A stretch of 64,000 nt of DNA. Origin: Hymenobacter coccineus (GTDB lineage: Bacteria > Bacteroidota > Bacteroidia > Cytophagales > Hymenobacteraceae). Of the stretch, positions 44,348-54,157 are shown piece by piece (the first letter of the stretch is position 1; every line of letters begins with the position of its first letter). The notes beneath the pieces are model-generated. The model made no database searches and was not told the origin of the DNA. It saw nothing but the letters and a program-made list of their open reading frames with translations. The stretch lies in assembly GCF_001816125.1 (NCBI RefSeq), contig NZ_MDZA01000312.1:17918-81917 (forward strand), written 5' to 3'. Both the position numbers and the translations under genes were made by a program.

Positions 44348-45103
44348 ATGAGTTGGATTTCCAAAACTTTTTCCAGTAGCATCGGGCGCAAAATTGTCAT
44401 GTCCCTCACGGGCCTGTTTCTGTGCACGTTTTTGGTAGTACACCTCGTAGGCAATTTACAGCTCTTCAAGCACGATGGCGGCACGGCCTTCAACGTTTAT
44501 TCGCATTTCATGGGTACTAACCCCATCATCCGCACCATTGAGTGGGGCCTGGTGTTGGGTTTTGGCTTCCACATCTACGAAGCGCTGATGCTGACGCGCC
44601 GCAACCAGGGGGCCCGCCCCCAGAAATACGTGGCCAACCACTCGGAGCAAAACTCGGAATGGACTTCGCGCAACATGGGTATTCTGGGCAGCCTCATCCT
44701 CATCTTTCTCATCGTCCACCTCTACAACTTCTTCTGGCGCGCCCGTTTCGGCGGCTTGGACAAGATTGGCGGTACCGACGTTGAAACACGTGACTACGAC
44801 AACCTTTATATGGCCGTCGTTTCGTCGTTCCACGTGTGGTGGTACGTGCTATTGTATGTGGCCGCGCAATTCTCGCTGGGCTACCACCTGTGGCACGGCT
44901 TCGGCTCGGGCTTCCAGACGCTGGGCCTGAATCACCGCAAGTACACCCCGCTGATCAAGGCCGTTGGCTACGGTTTTGCCGTGGTAGTATCGGCGGCCTT
45001 TGCAGCGATGCCCCTCTACTTTTTCTTATTTACGGACGATAACGGCCAGCTTACTTCGGCCGTGTCGCCCTTGGTCCATTCCCTCACGCTAGCCCTGAAA
45101 TAA
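44348..45103 (+). CDS. sdhC: Succinate dehydrogenase cytochrome b subunit
   Basis: 251 residues, inner membrane. A b558-type single-subunit anchor (no sdhD) with five membrane segments; it binds haem and menaquinone and holds Sdh[60 protein letters not shown] and [19 protein letters not shown] carry the haem-ligating His residues. I start at ATG 44348 ([15 protein letters not shown]); the earlier in-frame codons overlap the promoter. sdhA follows after 2 bases. Confidence 0.94.
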   Translation: MSWISKTFSSSIGRKIVMSLTGLFLCTFLVVHLVGNLQLFKHDGGTAFNVYSHFMGTNPIIRTIEWGLVLGFGFHIYEALMLTRRNQGARPQKYVANHSEQNSEWTSRNMGILGSLILIFLIVHLYNFFWRARFGGLDKIGGTDVETRDYDNLYMAVVSSFHVWWYVLLYVAAQFSLGYHLWHGFGSGFQTLGLNHRKYTPLIKAVGYGFAVVVSAAFAAMPLYFFLFTDDNGQLTSAVSPLVHSLTLALK

Positions 45104-45105
45104 CT

Positions 45106-47040
45106 ATGTTTCTGGAATCAAAATCGCCCGAAGGCCCCCTAGCCGAGAAGTGGGACCAGCATAAGTTCAACGTTAAACTCGTCAACCCCGCCAACAAGCG
45201 GAAGTACGACGTAATTGTGGTGGGCACCGGCCTGGCTGGCGCTGCCGCCGCCGCATCGCTGGCCGAGTTGGGCTACAACGTCCACGCCTTTACCTACCAC
45301 GACTCGCCGCGCCGGGCCCACTCCATCGCAGCCCAGGGCGGCATCAACGCTGCCAAAAACTACCAGAACGACGGCGACTCGGTGTTCCGTCTGTTCTACG
45401 ACACCATTAAGGGTGGCGACTATCGCTCCCGCGAGGCCAACGTGTACCGCTTAGCACAGGTATCGGTCAGCATTATTGACCAGTGCGTGGCCCAGGGCGT
45501 GCCCTTTGCCCGCGAGTACGGCGGCCTGCTGGCCAACCGCTCCTTTGGGGGGGCCCAGGTGAGCCGCACGTTCTACGCCCGCGGCCAGACCGGGCAGCAG
45601 TTGCTGCTGGGGGCCTATTCGGCCCTGAGCCGCCAGGTAGCCTACGGCAAAGTGAAGCTGCACACCCGCTCTGAGATGCTGGATTTGGTGACAGTTGATG
45701 GGAAAGCCGCCGGCATCGTCACCCGTAACCTGCTGACGGGTGCCATTGAGAACCACGCGGCTCACGCAGTAGTGCTGGCCACTGGCGGCTACGGCAACGT
45801 GTTCTACCTGAGCACGAATGCTATGTATTGCAACGTAACCGCCGCCTGGCGGGCCCATAAAAAGGGCGCGTACTTTGCCAACCCCTGCTTCACCCAGATT
45901 CACCCCACCTGCATCCCGGTATCGGGCGATTACCAGTCGAAGCTGACGCTGATGTCGGAGTCGCTGCGTAACGACGGCCGCGTGTGGGTACCCAAAACCA
46001 AGGAGCTGGCCGAGCGCCTGCGTAAAGGCGAAATCAAGGTAAAAGACCTCAAAGAGGACGACCGTGATTACTTCTTGGAGCGCAAGTACCCCGCCTTTGG
46101 CAACCTCGTACCGCGCGACGTAGCCTCGCGCAACGCCAAGCAGATGTGCGACGAAGGCCGCGGCGTGGGCAGCACCGGCCTGGCCGTGTACCTCGATTTT
46201 GCCGACATCATCCAGCGCACCAGCGCCGAAGCAGTGAGCCAGAAGTACGGCAACCTGTTTGAGATGTACGAGAAAATCACCGACGAGAACCCATATGAAT
46301 TGCCAATGCGTATCTACCCGGCGGTGCACTATACCATGGGCGGCCTATGGGTTGATTACAACCTGCAAACCACCGTGCCCGGCCTCTACGCGGCTGGTGA
46401 GTGCAACTTCTCTGACCACGGTGCTAACCGCCTCGGGGCCTCTGCCCTTATGCAGGGCTTGGCCGATGGCTACTTCGTGATTCCGTACACCATTGGTGAT
46501 TACCTCGCCAAGACGGCCCCCAAGCCGGTGGACACCAACCACCCTGCCTTTGCCGAGGCTGGCAAAGCAGTGGAGGAACGTACCGCCAAGCTGCTCAGCA
46601 TAAAGGGTAACCGTACCCCCGACCAGTTCCATAAAGTTCTGGGCCACATCATGTGGGAATACTGCGGCATGGCCCGCAGTGCCGAGGGCCTCACCCATGC
46701 CAAAGCCGAAATTCAGAAGCTGAAGCGCGAGTTCTGGCAGGACCTGAAACTGACCGGTACCAGCGAGGAGCTGAACCAGGCGCTGGAAAAAGCCGGCCGC
46801 GTGGCGGATTTCATCGAACTGGGTGAGTTAATGATAGACGACGCCCTTGACCGGAACGAAAGCTGCGGTGGCCACTTCCGCGAGGAGTACCAGACCCCCG
46901 AAGGCGAGGCACTGCGCGACGACGAAAACTACGCCTACGTGGCCGCTTGGGAGTTTATGGGCGAGAACCAGCCCGAGCGCCTCAACAAGGAGGAGCTGCA
47001 ATTCGAGAATGTGAAGCTGACCCAACGCAGCTACAAGTAA
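45106..47040 (+). CDS. sdhA: Succinate dehydrogenase flavoprotein subunit
   Basis: 644 residues. Oxidises succinate to fumarate with covalent FAD; the second subunit of the sdhCAB operon. FAD-binding start [22 protein letters not shown]-attachment His in [20 protein letters not shown]; substrate loop in [35 protein letters not shown] is the second FAD block. The length and the C-terminal [15 protein letters not shown] fit the fumarate reductase/succinate dehydrogenase type of this phylum. It is separated from sdhB by an AT-rich palindrome (47041-47140). Confidence 0.97.
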   Translation: MFLESKSPEGPLAEKWDQHKFNVKLVNPANKRKYDVIVVGTGLAGAAAAASLAELGYNVHAFTYHDSPRRAHSIAAQGGINAAKNYQNDGDSVFRLFYDTIKGGDYRSREANVYRLAQVSVSIIDQCVAQGVPFAREYGGLLANRSFGGAQVSRTFYARGQTGQQLLLGAYSALSRQVAYGKVKLHTRSEMLDLVTVDGKAAGIVTRNLLTGAIENHAAHAVVLATGGYGNVFYLSTNAMYCNVTAAWRAHKKGAYFANPCFTQIHPTCIPVSGDYQSKLTLMSESLRNDGRVWVPKTKELAERLRKGEIKVKDLKEDDRDYFLERKYPAFGNLVPRDVASRNAKQMCDEGRGVGSTGLAVYLDFADIIQRTSAEAVSQKYGNLFEMYEKITDENPYELPMRIYPAVHYTMGGLWVDYNLQTTVPGLYAAGECNFSDHGANRLGASALMQGLADGYFVIPYTIGDYLAKTAPKPVDTNHPAFAEAGKAVEERTAKLLSIKGNRTPDQFHKVLGHIMWEYCGMARSAEGLTHAKAEIQKLKREFWQDLKLTGTSEELNQALEKAGRVADFIELGELMIDDALDRNESCGGHFREEYQTPEGEALRDDENYAYVAAWEFMGENQPERLNKEELQFENVKLTQRSYK

Positions 47041-47140
47041 TCAATTAAAAATTATGAATTATGAATTAAAAATTGAGTCTTGAAAACCTCCACACACCGA
47101 GGTATCAATTCATAATTTTCAATTCATAATTTTTAATTCA
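47041..47140. repeat. AT-rich palindrome inside the sdh operon
   Basis: AATTAAAAATTATGAATT (47043-47060) pairs with AATTCATAATTTTTAATT (47121-47138), and GAATTATGAATTAAAAATTG pairs roughly with 47105-47125. It lies wholly between sdhA and sdhB, is far more AT-rich than its surroundings, and resembles the AT-rich palindrome at 50235-50340. It could be a mobile repeat that settled in the operon or an RNA structure that sets sdhB levels. Confidence 0.65.
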
Positions 47141-47146
47141 AAAACT

Positions 47147-47932
47147 ATGGCCGGCTCCAACCCCAACGCTAAACCAATGAACCTGACCCTGAATGTTTGG
47201 CGGCAGCCCAGCCCCAAAGCGCAGGGAAAGATCGTAGAGTATCAGGTAAAGGATATTTCGCCCGAAATGTCGTTCCTGGAGATGCTCGACGTGCTGAACG
47301 AGGACTTACTGCACAAGGGCGAAGACCCCGTGGCGTTTGACCACGATTGCCGCGAAGGCATTTGCGGTTCGTGCGACCTGTTCATCAACGGCCGCTCGCA
47401 CGGCCCGGAGAAGGGCACTACTACTTGCCAGCTCCACATGCGTAAGTTCTCGGATGGCGACACTATCACCATCGAGCCCTGGCGGGCCAATTCCTTCCCG
47501 ATCAACAAAGACCTGAGCGTGGACCGCTCAGCTTTTGACCGCATCATCCAGGCCGGTGGCTACGTGAGCGTGAACACTGGTGGGGCCCCCGACGGCAACG
47601 AGATTCCAATTCCGAAAGACATTGCCGACCGAGCCTTTGAGGCGGCTACGTGCATCGGCTGTGGCGCGTGCGTGGCAGCTTGCAAAAATGCTTCGGCCAT
47701 GCTGTTCGTATCGGCCAAAGTATCGCAGCTGGCTCTACTGCCCCAAGGCGACGTGGAGCGCAAAACCCGCGTTGAAAATATGGTGGCCCAAATGGACATC
47801 GAGGGCTTTGGAGCCTGCTCCAACATCGGTTCTTGCGCTGCTGAATGCCCGGTGGGCATTTCGCTGGAAAACATCGCTATCCTGAATCGCGAGTTTTTAA
47901 CTGCCAAAGCCACGTCGAACAACTTGGCGTAA
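47147..47932 (+). CDS. sdhB: Succinate dehydrogenase iron-sulfur subunit
   Basis: 261 residues. Passes electrons from SdhA to the quinone. 2Fe-2S cysteines are in [20 protein letters not shown]; the 4Fe-4S set is in [20 protein letters not shown]; the 3Fe-4S set is in [23 protein letters not shown] 47147 begins [20 protein letters not shown]. It sits after the AT-rich palindrome rather than being tightly coupled to sdhA, so its translation may be set separately. A terminator follows. Confidence 0.96.
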   Translation: MAGSNPNAKPMNLTLNVWRQPSPKAQGKIVEYQVKDISPEMSFLEMLDVLNEDLLHKGEDPVAFDHDCREGICGSCDLFINGRSHGPEKGTTTCQLHMRKFSDGDTITIEPWRANSFPINKDLSVDRSAFDRIIQAGGYVSVNTGGAPDGNEIPIPKDIADRAFEAATCIGCGACVAACKNASAMLFVSAKVSQLALLPQGDVERKTRVENMVAQMDIEGFGACSNIGSCAAECPVGISLENIAILNREFLTAKATSNNLA

Positions 47933-47947
47933 GCTTTCGTCCCTTTT

Positions 47948-47983
47948 AAAAGGGCGCAGCGGCTAAGCCGTTGCGCCCTTTTT
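47948..47983 (+). terminator. Terminator of the sdh operon
   Basis: AAAAGGGCGCAGCGGC pairs with GCCGTTGCGCCCTTTT (one G-T pair) around TAA, followed by further Ts. Confidence 0.85.
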
Positions 47984-48105
47984 TGTTGACCATTTTTTCT
48001 TATCCCCATTTTTGGTCTCTTACCGTCCCATTAGCCGCGGCCACATAACCAACGGCAGCGGGAGTGGTTTAGCTGGTGGCCTTTGCTTCATCATTCGTTT
48101 TTGCT

Positions 48106-48633
48106 TTGATTACCCTGATTGTCAGCACCAACCGCCCCAACTCCCGCGCCCGCCGCGTGGCCAGTCTCTACGCATCTCTGTTGCACGCACTGGGCGCCGA
48201 AACCCAGTTCCTGGATTTGGCCGATTTGCCCGCCGATGCGCTGGAGAGCACCCTATACCACAACACGGGCAAGCACGAAGCCTTCAACCGCCTGGCCGCT
48301 GGCCTCAATGCCAGCGACAAAGTGGTATTCTTCGTGCCCGAATACAACTGCTCGTTTCCCGGGGCCCTAAAATTATTCATCGACGGCCTCCCCTACCGCG
48401 GCGGCCTGCGCGGCAAAAAGGCCGCGCTGGTGGGCCTGGGCACCGGCAGCCAAGGCGGCAGCCTGGCCCTAAGCCACCTCACCGATGTGCTGATGTACCT
48501 CAACTCCGCCGTACTACCCCAGCGCGTACGCCTTCCCTTCATCGACAAAGAACTTACCGCTGAAGGCCATTTGGCTACCCCGTTGCTAATGGAATTACTA
48601 CGCGAGCAAGCGGCGGCACTGCTGGCGTTTTAG
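48106..48633 (+). CDS. NAD(P)H-dependent FMN reductase
   Basis: 175 residues with a flavodoxin-like fold: ITLIVSTNRPNSRARRVASL is the FMN phosphate loop, VVFFVPEYNCSFPGALKLFI the FMN isoalloxazine region, and KAALVGLGTGSQGGSLALS and LPQRVRLPFIDKELTAEG follow. These are the blocks of the NADPH-dependent FMN reductase/azoreductase family (cytoplasmic). A TTG start at 48106 fits the family's usual MITLI; an upstream GTG adds a hydrophobic stretch (VAFASSFVFA) not usual in this family. It converges on ftsZ over a bidirectional terminator. Confidence 0.88.
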   Translation: MITLIVSTNRPNSRARRVASLYASLLHALGAETQFLDLADLPADALESTLYHNTGKHEAFNRLAAGLNASDKVVFFVPEYNCSFPGALKLFIDGLPYRGGLRGKKAALVGLGTGSQGGSLALSHLTDVLMYLNSAVLPQRVRLPFIDKELTAEGHLATPLLMELLREQAAALLAF

Positions 48634-48695
48634 CTTTGCCGGGCTTATGGCAATCGTATCGTAGTAAGGTGTCTACCAAATTGTTGCGAGTTACC

Positions 48696-48750
48696 TAACA
48701 GCAAAGAAGCCCGCCCTGAGTCAATTCAAGGCGGGCTTCTTTGCTGTTAA
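48696..48750. terminator. Bidirectional terminator between FMN reductase and ftsZ
   Basis: Perfect 19-bp stem (48698-48716 with 48730-48748) around a 13-base loop, placed between convergent genes; it ends the dcw cluster on the minus strand. Confidence 0.8.
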
Positions 48751-48763
48751 TGAATGCAACGTA

Positions 48764-50227
48764 TTAGTCCACGTTGTCGTGCAGGAAGCGGTTATCGCCA
48801 AGCAATTCGTTGTCGTCTGATAGGTTGAAGCGGGAGATATTCTGCTCTGAGCTGGGCACTACGGTTTCTAGTTTTACCTGGCGGCGCAGGTAAGCCGGGG
48901 CCTCGTACTGCGTCACGGCATCGGGTGGCAAGCCATGGCTTAGCTCCTGCATGCGGCGGCGGCGCTCCTCGGCCTGGGCATCCATAGGGCGCGGGCGGGC
49001 GGGGGCAGTGGTCGTGTTGGCCGGCAGCAGCACGGGCTCGCCGGGTCCCGTAATAGGCTGGCCGGTGAGGGGTGGCGTATTGCCGGGCAGGCCCGGGCCA
49101 TCCAAGGTGAGGTGCACGCGGGTCGGCTCAGCAGCAGGGGGCCCAAAGCTCGGCACGAACGGCGCAGCAGAGGCCCCAGCAGCGCTGGCAGGCGTGGCCT
49201 GCTCTGCCTCAGAAGCAGCTTCGGCCGCTGGGCGCTGGCCGGGCGTAGTGATGGTGTGCGCCTCCCGGGCGAAGCCGGTAGCAATCACCGTTACCCGGAT
49301 GCTCTGGCCCAGCGTTTCGTCCACACCGTGGCCGAAAATCATCTCCGCATCCTGCCCGGCTTTATCCTGGATGTACTCAGTGATTTCCGTTAGCTCGTCC
49401 ATTTCCAGCTCGTGCTCGATGCCCGACATGATGGAGAGCAGGATTTTCTGGGCCCCGTGGATATCAGTATTATTGAGCAGCGGCGAGTTCAAAGCCTCCT
49501 CAGCGGCGCGGCGGGCGCGGTTTTCACCATCTGTGATGCTACTACCCATTACGGCGGCGCCCGATTGCTTCATGGTCGTTTTCACGTCCTCAAAGTCCAC
49601 GTTCACGTCGCTCGTCACCGTGATGATTTCGGCAATCGACTTGGCGGCCGTGGTCAGCACGGTATCAGCCTTAGCAAAAGCGGCACTCATCGTCAGGTTG
49701 CCATAAATCTGGGGCAGCTTGTCATTGAGAATCACCAGCACCGTGTCGCAGTGCGCGCTCAGTTCCTTGATGCCCTCCTCAGCCTGCAAGCGCTTCTTCT
49801 TGCCTTCGAACAGGAAAGGAGCCGTCACGATGCCCACCGTCAGGATGCCCAGTTCCTGCGCTACCTGCGCAATAACCGGAGCGGCCCCGGTACCGGTGCC
49901 GCCGCCCATGCCCGCCGTGATGAAGAGCATCTTGGTGCCCTGGTTTAGCAGCTCGCGGATTTGCTCTTTACTTTCCAGCGCAGCTTGGCGGCCACGCTCG
50001 GGCTTGGCCCCCGCGCCGAGGCCCTCGGTCAGATCCACCCCAATTTGGAGCTTGTTGGGCACCGTCGAGCTTTGCAGTGCCTGCTGGTCGGTGTTGCAAA
50101 TGATAAACTCCACGTCCTTGATGCCCTGCTTGTGCATGTGCTTCACGGCGTTGGAGCCACCGCCGCCCACCCCAATCACTTTAATGATGGATTTGGTTTG
50201 GGCAGGAATATCAAATTTGTAATTCAT
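48764..50227 (-). CDS. ftsZ: Cell division protein FtsZ
   Basis: 487 residues. The tubulin-like GTPase that forms the division ring. Tubulin signature GGGTGTGAAPVIAQVAQEL (about 107-113), N-terminal IKVIGVGGGGSNAVKHM. The last 150 residues are a Pro/Ala/Glu-rich linker (PASAAGASAAPFVPSFGPPA and similar) and a terminal conserved peptide DDNELLGDNRFLHDNVD, the likely FtsA/ZipA-type contact. Last gene of the dcw cluster; a 116-base AT-rich gap separates it from ftsA. Confidence 0.97.
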   Translation of the reverse strand: MNYKFDIPAQTKSIIKVIGVGGGGSNAVKHMHKQGIKDVEFIICNTDQQALQSSTVPNKLQIGVDLTEGLGAGAKPERGRQAALESKEQIRELLNQGTKMLFITAGMGGGTGTGAAPVIAQVAQELGILTVGIVTAPFLFEGKKKRLQAEEGIKELSAHCDTVLVILNDKLPQIYGNLTMSAAFAKADTVLTTAAKSIAEIITVTSDVNVDFEDVKTTMKQSGAAVMGSSITDGENRARRAAEEALNSPLLNNTDIHGAQKILLSIMSGIEHELEMDELTEITEYIQDKAGQDAEMIFGHGVDETLGQSIRVTVIATGFAREAHTITTPGQRPAAEAASEAEQATPASAAGASAAPFVPSFGPPAAEPTRVHLTLDGPGLPGNTPPLTGQPITGPGEPVLLPANTTTAPARPRPMDAQAEERRRRMQELSHGLPPDAVTQYEAPAYLRRQVKLETVVPSSEQNISRFNLSDDNELLGDNRFLHDNVD

Positions 50228-50234
50228 ATGGGTT

Positions 50235-50340
50235 CATTTAACATTTAGCAATTAACATTTAACATTTTCGCTCGCAGATACCCGTGGGCCCCCATAAATA
50301 AAAATGTCAGTTGTTAAATGATAAATGATAATTGTTAAAT
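50235..50340. repeat. AT-rich palindrome between ftsA and ftsZ
   Basis: CATTTAACATTTAGCAATTA (from 50235) can pair with sequence ending TAATTGTTAAATG near 50341 with small bulges; the centre holds GGGCCC. It resembles the AT-rich palindrome in the sdh operon in composition and size but not in exact sequence. It may be a dispersed repeat or a processing site that adjusts the FtsZ:FtsA ratio. Confidence 0.5.
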
Positions 50341-50343
50341 GAT

Positions 50344-51735
50344 TTAGTAAGATTTATCGTCGTAGTCGTCAATCAGCAGCCCTTTCGTGCGGCTGAGAAT
50401 GTCCTTGAAGAAACCGGCGGCGCGGCTGGGCTGCTTAGGCTCTTTTTTGGGCTCGGGGGCCGGGGTTGCCGCCGGGCGCGCCGGCAAGGTGGCCTGCGGT
50501 GCTGGGACAGCGGGTATCGCCGCGGGGGGAGACACCACATAGGCGCTGGGCTCCTCGTCGAACAACGAGCGCGGGCTGCGCTCTTCCAGGCCCTGGTAGC
50601 CCGATAGCACGAGGCCCACCGTGGTGGCATACATCGGCGACTTCACGGCCTCGATGCGGCTCTTGCCCAGGTGCTGGTTCGGGTACCCGATGCGGGTATC
50701 CAAACCGGTGATGTACTCGGTGAGCTGCTCCAGGTTTTGCAGCTGCGAGCCGCCGCCGGTGAGCACAATGCCGGCCGAAAGCTGGTCGTGCAGGCCCATG
50801 CGGTAAATCTCGGCATACACCAGCTCCATAATTTCCGACATCCGGGCCTCGATGATATAGGCCAGGTTTTTCAGCGAAACCTCCTTGGGCGGGCGGTTGG
50901 GCAAGCCAGGGATGCTTACGATTTCATGGTCGCTGGCTTCCTCGGCAATAGCTTTGCCGAACTTCACCTTCAACTGTTCAGCTTGGCCGGGGGCCACGTT
51001 GCAGCCCTGCTTAATGTCCTGGGTGATGATGTTGCCCCCGAACGGCAGCACCGCCGCGTGGCGGATGATGCCATCCTTGAAGATAGCCAGGTCGGTGGTA
51101 CCACCCCCGATGTCAATCAAGGCCACGCCGGCCTCTTTCTCTTCCTCCGAGAGGATGGACATGGAGCTGGCCAGCGGCTCCAGGATGAGGTCAGCGATTT
51201 CCAACCCCGCCTTGGTCACGCACTTATTGATGTTGTTGATGGCCGTGCTCTGGGCCGTGATGATGTGGAAGTTGCCCTCCAACCGCACGCCCTCGTAGCC
51301 CACGGGGTCCACAATGCCCTCCTCGTAGTCCACCTTGTAATCCTGGGGCATTACGTGGATGATCTGCGAGCCGGGCTGCGTCACGAGCCGGTACATGTCC
51401 TGGGTGAGGCGGTTCACATCGTCGGGCCCGATGGTATCGGCCGAGTTGCGGGTGATGCTGCCGTTGTGACGCAGGCTTTTGATGTGCTGCCCGGCAATGC
51501 CCACGTTCACCACGCCGATGCTGATGCCCGACTGCTCCTCAGCCTGCCGAATGGCCCGGCGGATGGCGTCCACTGTCTTGTCAATGTTGAGCACAATGCC
51601 CCGCGAAACGCCTTCCGACACGGCTTTGCCCATGCCCAGAATTTCGAGTTTGCCGAATTCGTTTTTACGGCCCACCAGGGCGCAAATTTTTGTGGTGCCG
51701 ATGTCGAGCCCGACGACGATTTTATCCTGTTGCAT
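50344..51735 (-). CDS. ftsA: Cell division protein FtsA
   Basis: 463 residues, actin-like membrane-tethering ATPase of the divisome. VVGLDIGTTKICALVGRKN starts the fold; phosphate loops LIDIGGGTTDLAIFKDG and AGIVLTGGGSQLQNLEQLTE follow. The C-terminal linker is Pro/Ala-rich, and the end FKDILSRTKGLLIDDYDDKS resembles the amphipathic membrane-binding helix with a tail. Start ATG 51735 (MQQDKIVVG) rather than an in-frame ATG at 51759. Follows ftsQ by about 84 bases. Confidence 0.96.
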   Translation of the reverse strand: MQQDKIVVGLDIGTTKICALVGRKNEFGKLEILGMGKAVSEGVSRGIVLNIDKTVDAIRRAIRQAEEQSGISIGVVNVGIAGQHIKSLRHNGSITRNSADTIGPDDVNRLTQDMYRLVTQPGSQIIHVMPQDYKVDYEEGIVDPVGYEGVRLEGNFHIITAQSTAINNINKCVTKAGLEIADLILEPLASSMSILSEEEKEAGVALIDIGGGTTDLAIFKDGIIRHAAVLPFGGNIITQDIKQGCNVAPGQAEQLKVKFGKAIAEEASDHEIVSIPGLPNRPPKEVSLKNLAYIIEARMSEIMELVYAEIYRMGLHDQLSAGIVLTGGGSQLQNLEQLTEYITGLDTRIGYPNQHLGKSRIEAVKSPMYATTVGLVLSGYQGLEERSPRSLFDEEPSAYVVSPPAAIPAVPAPQATLPARPAATPAPEPKKEPKQPSRAAGFFKDILSRTKGLLIDDYDDKSY

Positions 51736-51819
51736 GAGAGAGGTGCCTGGCGAAAGCAATTGGGGCGGGTAAAAAAAATACTGGACCTGCGCCCAATGTA
51801 AGTATATATCAGCGAATTA

Positions 51820-52578
51820 CTATTCGCAGATGATTTGATTTTGGTACTCTACATTCACCCGGTGGTAGGTGTCCCAACCGAGGACTGATGGAATTTGGCG
51901 GTAAAATACCATAAGCTTAGCGAATTTATCGGGAATGTTGTCCGGGGGCCCGAATTCTACGCGCTGGTCGCCCACCTGTTGGGTGAAAGATAAGCGGCCA
52001 TCCGCCCCAATTATTACCTCCGCCACCTGCGCCCGCCAAAAGGGATGTTCATCCACGAAACGAAGAAACCCAAGGCAGCGTTGCCCCGTGCTGTCCTGAA
52101 AAAAATCGGCCGGTAGGGCCGCCCCACCGGGCCGGGCCACCGTGGCCACCCGCGCCGTGTAGAGCGGCGAGAGTGGCAGCGGCCGGCCGGCGGCGTCCAC
52201 GTAGGTATCGAGGCGGGCGTCGGGGTGCGTAAGGCGGGCAATGGGGCGGTTCTGGGTCACGTCGGCGTGTAGATCACCGGCCAGGTCGCGGTACACCTGG
52301 GCGGTGCGCACGAACGGGTGGGCAGCGAGGCGGGCTTCCAACTCGCGCAGCCGGGGCCCCTCGGGACGGGTGCCCAGCACCGGCTCCTGGCCGCCCTTGG
52401 TGAGCAATGCCGTCACGCCCCGCTCGCTGATAAAGTAATTATCAAACTCGTTGGCGATGCGCACATCCACGGCCCCCACCGGCCGGTGGGCCTGGCGCAC
52501 GGCCGCAAATACGCCCAGCCCGCCCAGCACCAGGAGGCAGACAAAAACAACGGAGAAATTACGAACGGTGCGGTGCAT
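51820..52578 (-). CDS. ftsQ: Cell division protein FtsQ/DivIB
   Basis: 252 residues with one N-terminal membrane segment (about 8-28). A POTRA-like region (IANEFDNYFISERGVTALLT) follows, then the FtsQ core with LEARLAAHPFVRTAQVYRDLAGDLH and TQNRPIARLTHPDARLDTY. This is the usual dcw location between murC and ftsA. The protein links the divisome to peptidoglycan synthesis in the periplasm. Sequence identity within the family is low, so position and topology carry part of the call. Confidence 0.9.
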   Translation of the reverse strand: MHRTVRNFSVVFVCLLVLGGLGVFAAVRQAHRPVGAVDVRIANEFDNYFISERGVTALLTKGGQEPVLGTRPEGPRLRELEARLAAHPFVRTAQVYRDLAGDLHADVTQNRPIARLTHPDARLDTYVDAAGRPLPLSPLYTARVATVARPGGAALPADFFQDSTGQRCLGFLRFVDEHPFWRAQVAEVIIGADGRLSFTQQVGDQRVEFGPPDNIPDKFAKLMVFYRQIPSVLGWDTYHRVNVEYQNQIICE

Positions 52579-52687
52579 GATTACAGAGAAAACTGAAGCA
52601 ATAAGTTACTGATTATGCTCCAAGAGATTTGAAAATTGGATGATGATTTTAATTATATCAAGTCAGCATTTGTCGGTGCCGAATTAA

Positions 52688-54088
52688 TTAATTTTTCCAA
52701 CGCGCAGCAAAAATCGATTTTAATTCCGGCACGAGGGTATCAATGTCGCCCGCGCCCACCGTGGCCAGCACTTCGAGCGGATCAGTTTGGGCCCCGGCCA
52801 GCACCTGGGTTTTGGTTTGAATGGATTTAAGCGGGCTGGTGATACCGGCCAGGATAATTTCCGACGTGACGCCGGGCAATGGCAACTCACGGGCAGGGTA
52901 AATATCTAACAGAATAACTTCGTCTGCAATACTTAAACTCTGGGCAAATCCTTCGGCAAAATCGCGGGTACGGGTGAACAAGTGGGGCTGGAATACCACC
53001 CGCAGCTGCCGCCCCGGGTACAGCGCCCGCACCGAACGCAAGAACGCCTCGATTTCGCGTGGGTGGTGGGCGTAGTCGTCCAAATAAACCTGCCCCTGGG
53101 GGCCCGTCGCCACGAATTCAAACCGCCGCTTCACGCCCCGGTAGGCGGCCACGGCGGCCGTGATTTGCGCCGCGTCCAAGCCTTCAATTTGCGCCACGGC
53201 GGCGGCGGCCAGCATATTCTCCACGTTGTGGAAGCCGGGCACGGCCAGCGCCAAGCCAGGTAGGGCCCCCAGGGGCCCGTGCAGGTCGAAGTGAAATTCG
53301 TGCCCCTGGGCCGTTACGGCGGCGGCGAATAATTCGCGGCCCGGCGCAGCATCCAGCCCGTAGTGGATGACGCGGGTGCCAGCCGGTGCGGCCGCGGCCA
53401 CGCTGGCGTCGGCCGTGTGGTTGACGAGCAGCGTGCCGCCGGGCTTGATTTGCCCCACGAATTGCCGGAACGACTCAATCAGGGCCCCTTGGGTGCCGTA
53501 AATGTCGAGGTGGTCGGCGTCGGTGCTGGTCACGATGGCCACGTCGGGGCGTAGCGTGAGGAAGCTGCGGTCGTACTCGTCGGCCTCCACCACCACGGGG
53601 GCCCCGGGCGACTGCGGCAGCAGCAGGTTACTGCCCAAGTTCACAGCTATGCCGCCCAGGAAGGCCCCGGCGTCGTGGCCGGCGTGGTGCAGCAGGTGGG
53701 CCACCATGCTGCTGGTGGTGGTTTTGCCGTGGGTGCCGGCCACCGCAATCGTGCGCCGGCCCTGCGTGAGCACGCCCAGCACCTGGCTGCGCTTGCGGAT
53801 GTCGTAGCCCTCGGCGCGCAGCCAGGCCCACTCGCGGCTATCGGCCGGAATGGCGGGCGTGAGCACCACCAGCGTTTGCGCCTTATTCTCCCGCACCACC
53901 GTTGGAATGTTTTCTACCGCATCAGCATAATGCACGGCAATTCCTTCGGCCTCCAGGGCTTGCGTAAGCGGCGTTTCGGTTTTGTCGTAGCCACTGACTT
54001 GGTGGCCGTTGGCGCGAAACCACCGCGCCAGCGCCGACATGCCGATACCGCCAATGCCCAGAAAGAAAATGTACGGAAATTGGTCCAA
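52688..54088 (-). CDS. murC: UDP-N-acetylmuramate-L-alanine ligase
   Basis: 466 residues. Adds L-Ala to UDP-MurNAc, first step of the stem peptide, cytoplasm. N-terminal IFFLGIGGIGMSALARWF; ATP loop VAGTHGKTTTSSMVAHLLHH; VEADEYDRSFLTLRPDVAIV; C-terminal YLDDYAHHPREIEAFLRSVR. All are standard MurC blocks. It lies between murG and ftsQ in the dcw order. Confidence 0.96.
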   Translation of the reverse strand: MDQFPYIFFLGIGGIGMSALARWFRANGHQVSGYDKTETPLTQALEAEGIAVHYADAVENIPTVVRENKAQTLVVLTPAIPADSREWAWLRAEGYDIRKRSQVLGVLTQGRRTIAVAGTHGKTTTSSMVAHLLHHAGHDAGAFLGGIAVNLGSNLLLPQSPGAPVVVEADEYDRSFLTLRPDVAIVTSTDADHLDIYGTQGALIESFRQFVGQIKPGGTLLVNHTADASVAAAAPAGTRVIHYGLDAAPGRELFAAAVTAQGHEFHFDLHGPLGALPGLALAVPGFHNVENMLAAAAVAQIEGLDAAQITAAVAAYRGVKRRFEFVATGPQGQVYLDDYAHHPREIEAFLRSVRALYPGRQLRVVFQPHLFTRTRDFAEGFAQSLSIADEVILLDIYPARELPLPGVTSEIILAGITSPLKSIQTKTQVLAGAQTDPLEVLATVGAGDIDTLVPELKSIFAARWKN

Positions 54089-54157
54089 AGGGCAATTAAT
54101 AAATCTCGCGCAAAGTCTCGCGAAGTGAAAAGTAAGTTTCGCTAAAACGAAGCGGCT

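Noticed and set aside
41220..48633. Linked T9SS or gliding operon
   Set aside because: Only a cargo protein with a type B signal is present; neighbours are fabD and sdh genes, so no secretion locus is claimed.
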